Shown here piece after piece: positions 23,401-36,742 of a DNA stretch of 64,000 nt (the first letter of the stretch is position 1; every line of letters begins with the position of its first letter). A program made the position numbers and the translations under genes. Below the pieces are notes generated by a model, which was not told the origin of the DNA, did not search any database, and saw nothing but the letters and a program-made list of their open reading frames with translations. Origin of the DNA: Ailanthus altissimus (Eukaryota; Streptophyta; Magnoliopsida; Sapindales; Simaroubaceae); the NCBI GenBank assembly GCA_946807835.1, contig OX327702.1:16554001-16618000 (forward strand), read 5' to 3'.

Positions 23401-24642
23401 CTGTTCGCAGCGCCAAAATTCGATGTCGCAGCCCCAAAAATCGGTGCCGCGGCACCAATTGATGTAAAAAATTCTAATTTTGCCCTAATATTTTGAACAT
23501 GTAGTTTGAATTATTTATTTTTTATGCTTACTTAAAAGACGTTTATGCACAACAAAAATAATTAGGGTCTCAAATACACGCTAAAACCTATTTGAGCATC
23601 ACTCAAGGTGAAATCCTAAGGCATACGTAATTGAAGATATGATTTTAGATCATCTTTATACTGATTGTGCCTTTAAAGTTAACCTTTGTATAATTTTACC
23701 CTTAGTCACCCCCATTGAACCTAATCATTGCTTTTCCTTACTAATCATATTACTACCTTAACCTTTTTTTTTTTATTATCCTTCATAGTAACCATTATGC
23801 CATAGGCATAATACTCATTTTAGAGAGTTATATGAATTTTTAAAATTGAAGGGATGGATTAATGAAAGGTTATAGGTTTGGTTATGAATTTTGGTTATTT
23901 GAATATGAAAAGCTTAAGTTTATAGGTATAGTGACTTATATGTGTAAAATAAAAAATTAAAAAAGAATTTCCAAAAATATTTTTTAAAAAAAGAAATAAA
24001 ATAAAAAAAAAGAATATAAATTGAGCTTGCTATACCCCTAGCTTAAAAGAAAAGAAAAGGAACAACAATAAAATAGCAAGAGAATTAAAGAAATAAGTTT
24101 GGCAGAAATTGGGTGAAAAAAATTGAGTCAGTTTGAGTAATCTTTAAAAGAATGTGTGAATATGGTGTGAGTTGAGCCAGAATTGATCTTTTTTATCCTA
24201 CCCTCACCTTAGCCATGCATTACAAGCTAACTAAAGTCTTATTTGATCATTGATTATGTGTGTGCCTAAATTAGTGGAGAGTGATGAGAAAAACAAGCAT
24301 GTGGAGTATTAATTAAATAAAAAACTCATAAAGACCATTTCATTGTCTTATGTGCATAAACTAATCCGAGTGCATGTGACTAATAGTTTTAGCTATTTAC
24401 ACACACACACACACACACATCAAGTAAGTCACTTGTGGGTTAGAATAAGTATTGGATTAACTTGTTGAACAGTTATGATGTTTAAGTTTCCTTGAGATTA
24501 GTAGTCATGAGAAATTTTTGATGCAATTTTTTAATCATTTGCTGACCCGGTGTTTGGTGCTTTCTTATAGTTTGTTATCATTTGAGGTTTTAATCATCTT
24601 TCTTTGCTCGAGGATGAGCAAATATTAAGGTTTGGGGGAGTT
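23401..24642 (+). mobile_element. 3' untranslated part of a Tat/Athila-type gypsy element
   Basis: The segment ends with CTCGAGGATGAGCAAATATT and the polypurine tract GGTTTGGGGGAG (24629-24640) immediately before an LTR start. This is the standard 3' end of this gypsy group. A GC-rich word cluster lies at 23401-23460. An (AC)n microsatellite lies at 24399-24419. No coding remnant recognised. Confidence 0.55.
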
Positions 24643-26031
24643 TGATCAGCGTATTTTATATTTATAGTTTTAATCTCTTACATTTGATGATTGGTCAAAT
24701 TAAATAAGAATATGTGTTTTTAATGTACGTTAACGTTATTTTGTATGTTTCAAGTCAACAAAACTATTTAGGGTGAAAAGTCAAGGAGAACGCACAAAAA
24801 TATCAAAAATGCTACAATAAACATAAACAGTATTTGTGCTACAGTAGATATAAACAGTATTGTACTACAGTGCCATGCTGCGACACCAAAAAATTGAGTC
24901 CACAGTGCAGGAAAAGTAAAAGTGAATAGTATTTACTATTTCACGGGGATACTGTTCATATGAACAGTACATGCCACAGCCCTAATTCGAGCAGAATCTA
25001 TGTGATGCAGTGCCAAAAATTGACACCGCGACACCAATCAATGTAGAAAATTCTAATTTTGCCCTAATTTTAGAACCTATAAAAAGAAAACTAATGAGCT
25101 CATTTAAGAGGAAGAGGAAAGCACGAAATTGAAGAGAAAAAACTAAAGTTCTAGTGAGAGAAACACATTGGAGCTTGGATTTGGAGAAGCATATTAAAGA
25201 TTAAAGGCTTCCAACCATTTCTCAAACTAGTTTCCTCTTTCTTTTTATCTCATTTACATTTAATTCAAGTTTGTAATTGTGTTTTGTGTTGAGTTGAACA
25301 CAGATACTTTTATAAACATTTTGATTGATGCAATTGAATATTTCTCTATAGCTTGCTAGATTGTATGTTCTAGGGTTTGATGGAACTCTATTGAACAATA
25401 TGTGTTGATGTGATTAATGACTATTTTATTTTATCCATTTATGCCTTTTATGTGCTTAATACTTCTAATTGCATTGGAAAATGGATTGGATGATTTAAAT
25501 ATTTGGGTTATGTGCTTGAGAGAGTTTAATCTATATGTTGGTTGTAAAAAGCATAGCTTTGAGTTTGTTGAGTTGGGAGACTAATGAACTTATGGTAGTT
25601 ACATAAAGGTAACTTAATGCATGTATGTATAACGGGTTAGATAGGGATATCAACTTAGTTGTTTATCCATAGGGTCTCATTCGACACTCGGAAGAAGGAA
25701 TGAGATTAATTATACATCATAGACTAATGAATGCATAAAATCAGTTGTTAATTGTTAATAACAAAGACCATAGAAACAATAGAGAGAAATCAAGTTCCTA
25801 GAACCCCGTTGCCATGATCTCTCATTCCTTTAATTTACCAATTTATTTAGTTTAAATCATTTTTATTCCATAATTTAACTTAGAATTTAGTTTAGCCTAG
25901 ATAATGTTAGGTTTCCAACAACGTGGTAATTAGTATTAATTTAGGACACTAATCCTCTTAGGAACGATACTCACTCATTACCATCACCTGTGTATTTACG
26001 GTCACAATTTGGGTGTGTATAATTTTGCGAA
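24643..26031 (+). repeat. Gypsy LTR
   Basis: Starts TGATCAGCGTATTTTATATT directly after a polypurine tract. It ends just before a primer-site-like TTTTTTGGTGCTATTGCAGG (26037-26056), a decayed form of TTTTGGCGCCATTGCCGG. It contains a CTACAGTG-rich segment (24830-24900) with GC-rich words and AACAGTA repeats. It has a polypurine tract on its left and a primer site plus gag on its right, so it is both a 3' and a 5' LTR in position. Confidence 0.65.
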
Positions 26032-26174
26032 TAAGTTTTTTGGTGCTATTGCAGGGGATTGTGAATTTTGAATTGTTGCTAATATTGTGGATACACAATT
26101 TGATTTTAATTTAGGCATTTTAGTTTTCTTTGTTCTTTTTGACTTGTGGTTTAATTTTGGTTATTTGAAGGTGT

Positions 26175-26950
26175 ATGAGAAGAGCCAGTAGTTTAGAGCT
26201 TTTGCCATTTGATTTGAAAGTTTAGCGTACTTTGCGAAGGGTTAAGAGAGAAAGGGGAAATTGAGCTCAAGTTCTGGCCGACAGAGTCAATAACAAGCAA
26301 CAACCATGGGCATGAAGGGACTATTTAGGCCCGTGTTTAATGAGAATTATTCAAGGATTCGACGTCAAATGGTTCAAGCCAATAAGTTTGAATTAAAGCC
26401 AGTCCTTATCAACATAATCCAACAAAATCAATATAGGAGATTGTCAAGTGAAAACCTTAATGTTCACCTTGCAATAGTCTTAGAGGTGTGTCATACTATC
26501 AAGTTAAATGGAGTCACAGAGGACGCCATTCACCTATGCTTGTTCCCATTCTCTCTTAAGGATAAGGTAATGGGATAGCTTCAATCATTGTAACCAGGAA
26601 GTATCACAACATAGGAAGAGCTTGCTCAACAGTTTCTCACCAAGTTCTTTCCACCATTTAAGACTTCACAACTTCGTGGAGAGATAGCACAAGTTAGGCA
26701 ATTGAATTTCCAACCTTTCTATGAAGCTTGGGAGTGATTTAAGGACCTTATTCATAGGTGCCCGCAACATGGATACCAAGATTGGTTCCAAATATAAATT
26801 TTTTAAAATTGACTAAATAGGCAAACAAGAACTATTGTAGATGCAGCGGCAAGTGGTACATTATTGTCGAAAACAGTAGAAGAAGCTCAACATTTGTTGG
26901 AGGAGATTTTATTCAACAATTACTAATGGCCTAATTAGAGGTCCATTGTG
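26175..26950 (+). pseudogene. Truncated gypsy gag
   Basis: From the ATG at 26175 the frame reads MRRASSLELLPFDLKV, then stops. From 26306 it runs open for 90 codons with FELKPVLINIIQQNQYRRLS, LNVHLAIVLEVCHTIKLNGV and LCLFPFSLKDKVMG, the retrotransposon gag block (LKP..I.....F.G...E.P..HL..FLE.C.T.K..GV, then PFSLKDKA..WL). Further gag pieces (FLTKFFPPFKTSQLRGEI, LLEEI) follow with stops to about 26925. The Angela-like copia inserted at 26980 cuts it off. The sequence right of that copia (52433 on) does not look like the rest of gag. Confidence 0.75.
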
Positions 26951-26979
26951 ACAACAATGTACCACTCGGGTGGTAATTG

Positions 26980-29319
26980 TGTTAGTGATTTTAAACTTAG
27001 GGTGCATGCATGTGGGTTTGTGTCTATCATTCAAATATAGCATATATATCTCACACATACATGTACAGCGAATGAGCGAAATAAAAATTACTCAATGATA
27101 AACACAATTAAACATTACAAGTTATCTCATAAATATAAAATACTTCAAGATTGAAAAATAATACCTTGTCAAGCCTTTGGTATATTGTCGAACCGAAGTA
27201 CCCGTTTTGAAGCAACCCGTTCACATACTAGTTCCTCAAGACGGTGGGCTTGAGGAAGCTAGAATAACAGCTTTTCCAGCAAAGGATTCAACTATTGAAT
27301 TCTTGTTTCTACCTTGTAGTATGGGTGACCAAAAATAGAAGAAAAAATGGAATAGGTGTTTCTGCTCTCAACACTTGAGAGAATTTCTAGCACTTAACCT
27401 TTCAAAAGTCTCTCTACCATTTACTTAACCCCTTACATGAATTTTTTATAATTAATTGATAAACTAATTACTCTTTCATTTGTTTATTATTATCTTTCAT
27501 TTTCTCACTTAATAGTAACCATTATATTTGCCATTAGTATTTTGTTTATTATTATCTTTCATTTTCTCACCTAATGGCATCCATTATGTTTATTATTAGT
27601 TTTTATTTACTATTATCTTACAATAAACTAAATTAAAACAAAACAAAATAAAATATCATTTAAATGAACTTAACCTTAATATAGGCCAAATGAGAAAATA
27701 CTTTCTTATTATTAAGAAACATCTTAAGGCCTACCATTAACAAATGCCACCCATTTATACTTATCTTATCATTTAATAAATATTAAATAAATGATTTAAT
27801 CATATTAAATCATAATAGAAACACATGCCAATTTAAATAAAAAATTAATTGTTTGATTTCAATTTAAATAATAATAATATATTATTATTATTTTATTCAA
27901 TAAACATTTTAATGAATAAAATAATGATATTATTTCTCCAACAAATAAGGTCATTTTGGTAATTTTTAAATCAAACAATAATTGGCCCACATGTGCCATG
28001 TGTTAACATCCCATTGGTCAACAACTAATTGTTAACTAATTGATGTACTTAACTGTTAAGTCTTGAAACGTGCACGACCGGAGGGAAACCGAGGTAAATG
28101 TCCAGTCTGCTGGAATTTTTTGAATCGAACTATTCAATTCGTTACACTGCCTTAATGCACAACGAGTACACTTTATATTGCAAAACTCTCTAGGTCCACT
28201 CATGATTTGTCAAATAGAACTATTCTGTGAGTTCGAGATCGATGCCCTACGCACACGTCACGGATATTACAAATCATTGTAGTAGACCATACAAGTTGAG
28301 GTCATAGAGTAGATGTATAATCCTTTTGCCAATCATATCCTGGAAGAGTAGGGATATAGATTACTACCATCAAATCCCTATGTGCTCATCCGTGAACTTA
28401 TCTTCAGACACGTATCTAAATAAACAATATATGCAAACACTTTTACAATATTGTTTAACCTTATAAGAAACTCTTTTTCTGGGTTTGTTGCATATAGACA
28501 TAAGACTTTCTAAGATACAGTTTTTTAGCATCTGAATATATATAACTCATTCATGTGAGCTAACAAATTCTATATCTGTACGCACCAGACTCCATAAGCA
28601 TCGGACCATACCCAGCAACACCCAGTGGTCATACCGTGAAAGGTCTGTGACATGCATGAAACCAAAGTATGATGGATCACTTACAAGCCCACCGTGGTAC
28701 TCATGTCAAAAGACCACGTATACTACTCAACTTGAGAGGACCTTCCATTGACGACTTCATAGGATGTCTATTGAGGTCCTCATTGAGTCTGTTCAGTATT
28801 CAGTCCTTACTGAACACCTGTATGCTATACGAACTTCCAGTAAGCCCATTGGCAGCTAAGAATAACCATCTGGGTATAGTATACACTGGTCTATGTAAAA
28901 GGATTCCACTGTCAGACCTGCATCAATGAATTAAGACCAGGAACATATAATTTGAGAATAGATTTGCATAATAACATTTCTTAGCCCCTATTGCAACTCT
29001 TGCAACTATGTTATTACTAATGTATTCTCAGGTCTTTGTACCGTCACAGACATGATTTCAACACTTAGACTTCACTGATTAATATAACATGCTAACCCTT
29101 TAGCATTTATAGTTTTCAGTGATGTTAACTCTTAGCATTGATCTAAACTTTTTTAGACCAAATCTAAATCCTTTCAGATTATATAATATCTGTAGGGTCA
29201 CAAGCATTGAACCATTTAATAATAGTAATTAGCGATATAATAAATAATGAACTGTATAAATATTACAAAATAAAATATTCATACAATAATAAGATGGCTT
29301 GTGAGCATAAATTTCAACA
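26980..29319 (-). repeat. 3' LTR of the Angela-like copia (2340 bp)
   Basis: Starts TGTTAGTGATTTTAAACTTA, ends AATTTCAACA, and has the family core at 28580-28685 in reverse orientation. The next bases, AACTCCTACTTGCTCT, are the complement of a copia polypurine tract, placing this LTR at the 3' end of a minus-strand element. It retains about 1.6 kb that the 5' LTR at 51719 has lost. The ORF at 28669-28929 is a by-product. Confidence 0.9.
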
Positions 29320-29329
29320 AACTCCTACT

Positions 29330-31880
29330 TGCTCTAGTGCTATTTATAGTGGTATCTTATACCCATAGACTCCACATGTTTCTCAAACACCTTTGGAATT
29401 AAGGCCTTAGTCAGTAGGTCTACTACATTATTTACAGAGTCAATTCTATAAATTATTAAATCTCCCAAAGCCAAGATTTCTCTAATTATGTGATATTTTC
29501 TCTCCACATGTTTAGATCTCTAGTGCTCTCTTGGATCTTTTGCTTGTGCAATAGCTCCGTTGTTATCGCAGAATAAAGGGATAGGATCTATTGAGCTTGG
29601 GACAATCCCAAGATCGGTGACAAACTTGTGTATCCACACTGCTTCTTTTGCTGCCTCAGAGGCTACAATGTATTTCGCTTCAGTTGTTGAATCAACTGTG
29701 GATCCCTGTTTAGTGCTCATCTAACTAACTAGAGTACCGTTGAGGATAAATACATATCCAGATGTAGACTTTCTATCATCTGGATCAGACTGAAATTCTG
29801 AATCTGTGTATCCCCTAACTTACAAATCACTTTCTCCATAAATGAGAAACTTGTCCTTTGTACCCTTAAGGTATTTAAGGACATGTTTGACTGTCATCCA
29901 ATGGCTATCTCCTGGATCAGATTGATATCAGCTAGTAACACTTACAGCCATGCTGATGTTAGGTCTTGTGATCATAGCATACATTAGGCTGCCTACAGCT
30001 GATGCATATGGCATCTTAGACATTTTAACTCTTTCATCTTCAGTCTGAGGAGACATTCTCCTCGAAAGATGAATGACTTGTCTGAAAGGTACATTATTTG
30101 TGTTACAGTTAGTAAAATTGTACCTTTCAAGGACACTATCGATGTATGATGATTAGAAGAGTCATATCAACTTCCTAACTCTATTTCTATAAAGCTTTAT
30201 ACCCAATATATAGGAAGCTTCTCCCAAGTTCTTCATGGAGAAGTTTTTGTTTAAATAACTCTTGACTGATTGTAACATACCGATATCATTGCCAATGATC
30301 AGTATATCATCCACGTAGAGAATTAAGAAGACAACCATGCTTCTACTGATCTTTTTATACACACATGGTTCCTCATCATTTTTTATGAAACCAGATCCTT
30401 TGATTACCTCATCAAAATGAAGGTTCCAACTCCGAGAAGCCTGCTTAAGCCTATAAATGGACTTCTTCAGTTTGCACACTAAACCTGTGGATTGGCTGGA
30501 TGCAAAACCTTCAAGCTGTTCTATATATATCTCTTTCTCGAGATATCCATTCAGGAATGTCGTCTTTACATCTATTTGCCAAATCTCATAGTCATAATAT
30601 GCAGCAATAGCCAATAAAATTCGTATTGACTTCAACATCGCTACTAGTGTAAAGGTTTCCTCATAATCGATCCCAGATCATTGAGAATAACCTTTTGCAA
30701 CTAGTCAGGCTTTGAAGGTCTTTACCTTCCCATCGAGCTCACGCTTCCGCTTGTAAATTCATTTACAACCGATAGAAACTATTCCTTCAGGAAGCTCAAC
30801 CAAGTCCCAAACTTGATTGTGATGAATTGAGTCAATTTCAGATTTTATGGCTTCTTGCCACTTTCCCGAATCGATGTCTAACATCGCATCCTTATAGGTT
30901 AAATGATCATTTTCTTCCACTAAAAAAACTCCTAGTGCACCTTTAGGCATTTGACTATACCTAATAGGTGGCCTAGACATCCTTTCAGACCTACGTAGAG
31001 GGTGTGTTAAAAGTATACTGCTCGATTGATTTTGAGGTTCCATCTCGGTTTCATGTTCGCTTTGATTGGCTTCATCAAACACAATCTTTCTACAACCTCC
31101 ACGATCCATGAGAAAATCTTTCTAAAAGAAAGTAGCATATTGAGAAATAAACACATTTCACTTATCGAGATCATAGAATTGGTATCCCATTGAATTCTTG
31201 GGATACCTAACAAACCAATACTTGTACCCCATGGGTGCAATTTTATCCTGTTGCATAACTTTTACGTAAGCAAGATATCCCCAAATCTTAAAATATTTAA
31301 GACTTTGTTTCTTTCCATTCAATATCTCATGCAGAGTGGTTGGAATAGCTTTAGATGAAACTCTGTTCAATACATAAGCAGCAGTTTCTAGAACATAACC
31401 CTAAAGATATTTAGATAGATCGGTGAAGCTCATCATCAATCGAACCTTATCCAATAAAGTCTGATTCCTCATCTCCGACACACCATTGTATTGCGGAGTA
31501 CCTGGAGGATTATACTGAGCTAGAATCTCATTTTCTTTTAAATAATAAGAGAATTCACTGCTCATGTACTCACTACCTCGATTTGATTGAAGGCATTTAA
31601 TATACATCTTGGTTTATTTCTCTACCTCAAGTTTAAACTCTTTGAACTTTTCAAAGGTTTCTGACTTGTGTTTCATAAGAAACACATATCCGTATTGTGA
31701 CAAATCATCGATAAAGGTAACAAAGTATCGAATCCACCCATTGTAGTGTGATTCATTGGACTGCATACATTACTATGTATTAGTTCCAATAAATCAGTGG
31801 CACGATGTCCAACACTAGTGAATGGAGATTTAGTCATTTTTTTCTTGAATACAAGATTCACAAAATGGGTAAGGTTCTAT
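29330..31880 (-). pseudogene. Copia pol: integrase, reverse transcriptase, RNase H
   Basis: Minus-strand frames give, from right to left, several domains. An integrase core at 31401-31861 has GSEYMSSEF and PGTPQYNGVSE, which carries the third catalytic E. The integrase/RT linker lies at 30759-31240. RT lies at 30162-30638, with KTTFLNGYLEKEIYIEQLEG, VCKLKKSIYRLKQASR and the catalytic LYVDDILI at about 30299-30320. RNase H lies at 29520-29720, with TEAKYIVASEAAKEAVW. The last codons with KALIPKVFEKHVES sit near the LTR. The second catalytic Asp of integrase appears as Asn (SNRGSEY where SDRGGEY is usual). Several frameshifts and stops make the polyprotein inactive. Confidence 0.85.
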
Positions 31881-34663
31881 TGTAATATCCAATCCCTATT
31901 AGTAGTATTGGCGCCTAGATTTCGGTATAGAGCAAATAAGACACCGTAGGGTTACTCGATTTTAACCCTATTAGAAATATTCTCTTTATAGTGCACGTGA
32001 GAGATATTAGACCTAATTTGGTAATTTCACACTCGATCAGTGCGCCAGACGACCCTAGAATATTTTTGAAATTTTTCTCTATTGGCTTAGAAAAGAAAAT
32101 CCTAATTTACTACATGAATTTTCATTTAAGGGTTATGTATGGAACAAGCCTTTGTTGAGAAATACAATCCATATATTAAGGAATGGACCAATTAGAAGCA
32201 ATCTCATGGATTGCCAAGTTGGAAACTCTAGTTAGTTCTTTTGACTATTCTAACTAGATAGTTACAAAGAAACCAATTAAATCTTTTCATTTGAACTAAT
32301 GGCAAATTAGAAGTTTTGAGTAAGTTGAAGGGCAAAATGGTCAATTGAGGGAGCACTATATATATGTTGGAAGGTTGCAGAATTTTCAAGAGATGAAAAG
32401 CAAACACTTAGAGCAAAAGAGAGCAAATTTGTGCAAGAGGGGAATGTGCTGCTACAGTGAAATTTTAAATTTTTTTTCATGATTTTTCATGTGTAATCAA
32501 GCTAAAATAAGGTTACATATGAATCCCTAAGCTCAATTGAAGCCTCAATTAGTAGAAATTCAAGAAACAAAGGTAAGAAAAAGCATTGCTTTATGAGTTT
32601 GATAAGTAAGTTTTCAAGAATGCTTCAATTGATGTTCTTGTGTGTATTCTTGGCTTACATTGAGTTGAATTCTAGTATGGAGCTTGAAGGAGTCATCAAT
32701 TTGCAGAAATTGGCAAGGTAAGAATTAGGGTTTTTGGTGATTTTGTTGTAGAGATTTCAATTGGTTGTAATTAGGGCTTTAGAATGAAACTGGCTTGATT
32801 TTGTTGTAATTGGAACAAGAATTTGAGAAAAGGAATGTGTTGGAACCTAGGGTGAAATTCTGCCACTTTAGGGAAGTTAGGAATTGAGTGGTGTTTTGAT
32901 TGAGTTGTGGTGTGTAAATGGTGCATATTGTAAATTGAATGTATATGGTTGATGGAAAAATAAAAAATGAAGAAAATGGGACATAATTATCCATTTTGCA
33001 AATGTGAAGGGCATGTATGTACAACCAAGTTATAGAGCGTGCAATAATTTTCAGGGCGTCGGATGGTGAGTTAGATTAGATTAAATGACTCCGTAAATAA
33101 AAATTGGGAAGTAGTACGCATTTGGGCTTTGTATGCCAATTAGGACATTTAGTAGTTAAATGAGATTCTAGCATTCGATTTGGTTCTAAATGTCATTTAT
33201 GGCGCGTAGGTGAAGATAACTAAGAGCGATAATAGGAGCAGAAATCGGGAGCGAAATTAAGCGTGGAGCGGTTGTGAGTGGAAATCTACCATTTCTTTTA
33301 CTTTTCATTTATTATGTTTTTGCATAATGAATATGTATGTTTTATGAGCTTTCAATGCATAAACACGATTTATGATCTTGATATATATTCATAGACATGC
33401 TTTTACATGTTCGATTTGAGAAACAGTTTTAAAATTTCTGCATTTGTTTTAAAGGCCATTGGTACCCTCAGATTATAGTGGTGATGATTGTATTAGATCC
33501 GGCCGGTATATCCCATGCACATGGGCAGGTCTTGGGGGTGTGACACTAACTCCGGGAAGTCGGGATGTCGAGTCATGTGAGTCGCCCTATGTATACGGGG
33601 TATTATCTCGCTATATGTATGCGATGTAAGATTCTGCTGCATAGCCAGTGAGATGTCTTGAGATGTCACTGTGGGTGCTGCTAGTTGAGGTGCCCAGTGA
33701 CCTCCTCACGTGTGCGGTGCTAGTTGAGTCACTGCATGAGTATAGAGCTTTAGGGTTACCATTGGTACAATTTAGAAAGAAAATGGCCAAGCGAGGATTT
33801 TACTAGTTTTTGATTTACCAAAAGCATTTATGCATTTATATGCACACAACAGTTATTATGTTATACAGATTCTGGATGTGGTTTTCCAAAGATGTAGATA
33901 AAACCTGCTCGGCAAGATTTCAATAGCATATAATGTAAAAAAAAAACCGTTTTACAGTTTTACATCAGTTTTAGAAGCATGATTTCTACATGAACTTTAG
34001 AATTTGCTATCTATACATGATGTTATTTTATTGAAATTTTATTTGTACTCACTGAGCTCCTTTAGCTCACCTGTTTTGTGTTTTATGTTTTTCTAAACCC
34101 CTTTCCTAGATGCAGGTCTCACAAGCTGCTAATTCTCCTATTGCCGAGTAGTGGGCCGAATCCGAAGATCATTTTTGTACATGTAAACGTGCTAAATAGC
34201 ACTCTTTACTTTATGCATAGTAGTTGTAGGCATGTATATTTGTATGTATGTTTTAAACTAACAAGAAAAGAATTCGAGATTATGATGATCATTTTTGCTT
34301 TTCATGAGTATGCTCATTTTGTGGTTTAAATGAATAATTGAGTTGTGTTGGATTTGATTTGGAAAGGATCGGAGGTCCGAATTGGTAGTATTGAGATGTA
34401 TTGGAAATAGAAGTGAAATTTCTTTGTAGGTTTTATATGAATTTTTTGAAAAACAGGGAAAACTATGTCCGTTTTTTTAAAAATTAAGATGTCATTTTCA
34501 TGTATAATACAAGACCTTCTCAGTAGTAGCAAGAATTAAAAAAGGGTTTGCCTTGCAAAATTTTTCAAATTACCCAGTTAGGTCGGAGGAACTTCCATCG
34601 GGGTGCCCGGCAGGGCCACTGGGATCTATAGTAGAGGGTCTCGGGTCGGGTCCTGTCATTTAT
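31876..34663 (+). mobile_element. Tekay/Del-like gypsy solo LTR
   Basis: An LTR from 31881 (TGTAATATCCAATCCCTATT) to 34658 (CGGGTCGGGTCCTGTCA), about 2.78 kb. It is flanked by TCTAT (31876-31880) and TTTAT (34659-34663), a 5-bp TSD with one mismatch. The TGTAATATCC start, the GGTCGGGT.CTGTCA end, the ACATGGGCAGGTCTTGGGGG segment and long LTRs are typical of the Tekay/Del chromoviruses. A plus-strand TATA box (CTATATATATGTTGG) lies at about 32350. The copia reading resumes on the right, so this is an insertion. Small open frames inside (32779, 34078, 34326) are not genes. Confidence 0.8.
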
Positions 34664-35992
34664 GGTTAGATCAAGTATCCGACCATCCTTAACCAGACGG
34701 GTTAGACGTCTCACACTTATATAACCTTGTACATTCATGACATTTTTCGTTGTATCCAAAACATAATGCCCATTAATTAATTGACACTCAGCTGATAAAA
34801 CATCAAACATATCACATAAATATAAAGAATGGTTCTTAATATACATATGATACCTTTCACTATCAAGTACAGGAAGAGAGATAATCTGTCTGATCATAGT
34901 AGGTAGAAAACAACAATTATAAAGTACAACAGTTTTATTACAAGAGAGAATCAAAACATAATTTCCTATAACCTCGACCCGTAGGAGATCACCATTTCCT
35001 ACTCAAAATTGTACCGCTCTCGGTTGTAGCAATCTACCTTCCTTCAGACCCTACAACATATTACAGATGTAAGAATGACTTACACATCTAATACCCAACT
35101 AATACTAGCATCAAATGCTAAAGAAATGTCAATAATGGGAAAGATAATACCTGAGAGAGTTTTTTTCACAATGGCAAGGTATTTAGGGCAGTTGCGTTTC
35201 CAGTGCCCATTATCACTGCAATGAAAGCACTTGCCTTTTGCTTTTGGTTTCTCCAGTAGCTTGGATATCTATCGCCAATGAGGACCAATCTTGGGTGTGT
35301 GTCTCACATTTCTTTTCTTCTTTCCTTAGGATTTCCTAGAAGCCCTCAAGGTCGAAGATGAAGCACCATGAATAAGGAGGGCCGAGCCTCTTTTATGCAT
35401 ATCCTCATTCGCTATCTTCATCATATTATGAAGATCAACATAAGTATGGGTCATTCATTGCATATTGAAGTTCATGATGAACTGTGCAAAGGACCCAGGC
35501 AGCGATTGAAGAATCAAACTGTTCCCTAGGTTATTGCTCAAAGAGATGTCCATAGACTCAAGCCTCTCGATTAATCCTATCATCTTGAGAATATGAGGAC
35601 TCACTAGACTGCCCTCAGGGAGCTTTGCCTGAAACAGTGCTTTGGCGACTATAATTCTCAATTTGGGGTCAGTCACCAAAGAGCTCCCTGAGATGGAGTA
35701 TAATGCTGTTGGCATTGTCCATACGGATATACTCTATCTGCAGCTCAATGGACATTGAGGCGAGGATGTACGATTTAACTTTTAAATGGTCATCTAATCA
35801 TTTCTAATATGTCACCTTTTCTTCCTTGGTGGCGTTCTTAGAAACACCTCTGTGCATCTTTTGATCAATAACATATCCCAGTCTTTTTGAATCCAGAACA
35901 ATTCTGAGATTCATGTACAAGTCAAAGAAATTCTCGGCACTTTTGAGTTGGTGTGCATCCAGTATAAGCACCAAGGGATTTGAAGATGTCAT
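34664..35992 (-). pseudogene. Copia gag, protease and GAG-pre-integrase of the Angela-like element
   Basis: The gag start is at 35992: MTSSNPLVLILDAHQLKSAE, a typical MTSSNP...ILD start of this copia group. The next frames (35455-35715) give gag helices with LPEGSLVSPHILKMIGLIERL. A CCHC zinc knuckle lies at about 35185-35260 (KCFHCSDNGHWKRNCP, pattern CX2CX4HX4C), as needed for RNA packaging. At 34565-34954 lies the protease-to-GAG-pre-integrase area, including ECQLINGHYVLDTTKNVMNV. Frames are interrupted, so no functional Gag is made. Confidence 0.8.
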
Positions 35993-36000
35993 CCTAGCTT

Positions 36001-36742
36001 ACACAAGTCAAATAAAATAATATTATGAGATGTTAGCGGAAAATATTATTAAATCGCTAATAATACATTTTAAATCATGGGTATAACATTTATACATTTT
36101 TTTAATTTAAAATGCCCTCCCACTGTTTTACATAATCCCTCTAATATCTCAAAACGGAATAACGACAGTTTAAACTATACAGCGGGAAGTAGACCCCATT
36201 AGCATTTTACTCGGGCCACACACTGTAGCGATTTAGGCTTTTGAAAACTCAACAGGTAGACAACTCTTATCAATTGCATCTCATGCAACTTCTACTCTTG
36301 ATCCTAAATACACCTTATTCGCACACTGTAGCGATCTAGAATAAGTGTATTCTAGATTAACTTGTCAATTATCAAATATATGCTACCGATACTGCCCGCA
36401 CACTGTAGCGATCTAAGGCAATACTTTCGCATATATTTACCTCATCTCATGTTTAACCGGTATAGTCTAAATCATACCGACCAAATCCCTCACACTGTAG
36501 CGATCTTGGAAAATACTGATATAATACAGCTAACACTGTATTAACAAGATAGATCAACGATAATAAAATACTATTTTATAATGTATTATTGTTCAATCTA
36601 ATTAAGGATGATTTTTTACTCTTTTCTTTTTTAGTATCACAAAGACTTAATCCTCATCTCATGAGGAGGTAATTCTCAATTAAACATTAATTTGTGTGTA
36701 AGCATAACTAACCCCCACTAGTAAGGCTTCTATTGTATTTAC
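36001..36742 (-). repeat. Angela-like leader with CACACTGTAGCGATC repeats, copy 2
   Basis: Untranslated leader between the gag start and the primer site (the rest is at 51149-51703). Motifs CACACTGTAGCGAT(C/T) occur at about 36219, 36322, 36398 and 36490, spaced 76-103 bases apart. They have the same order and flanks as the diverged copy at 3738-4027. The gypsy insertion starts at 36743, with its TSD TTTAC at 36738-36742. Confidence 0.8.
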
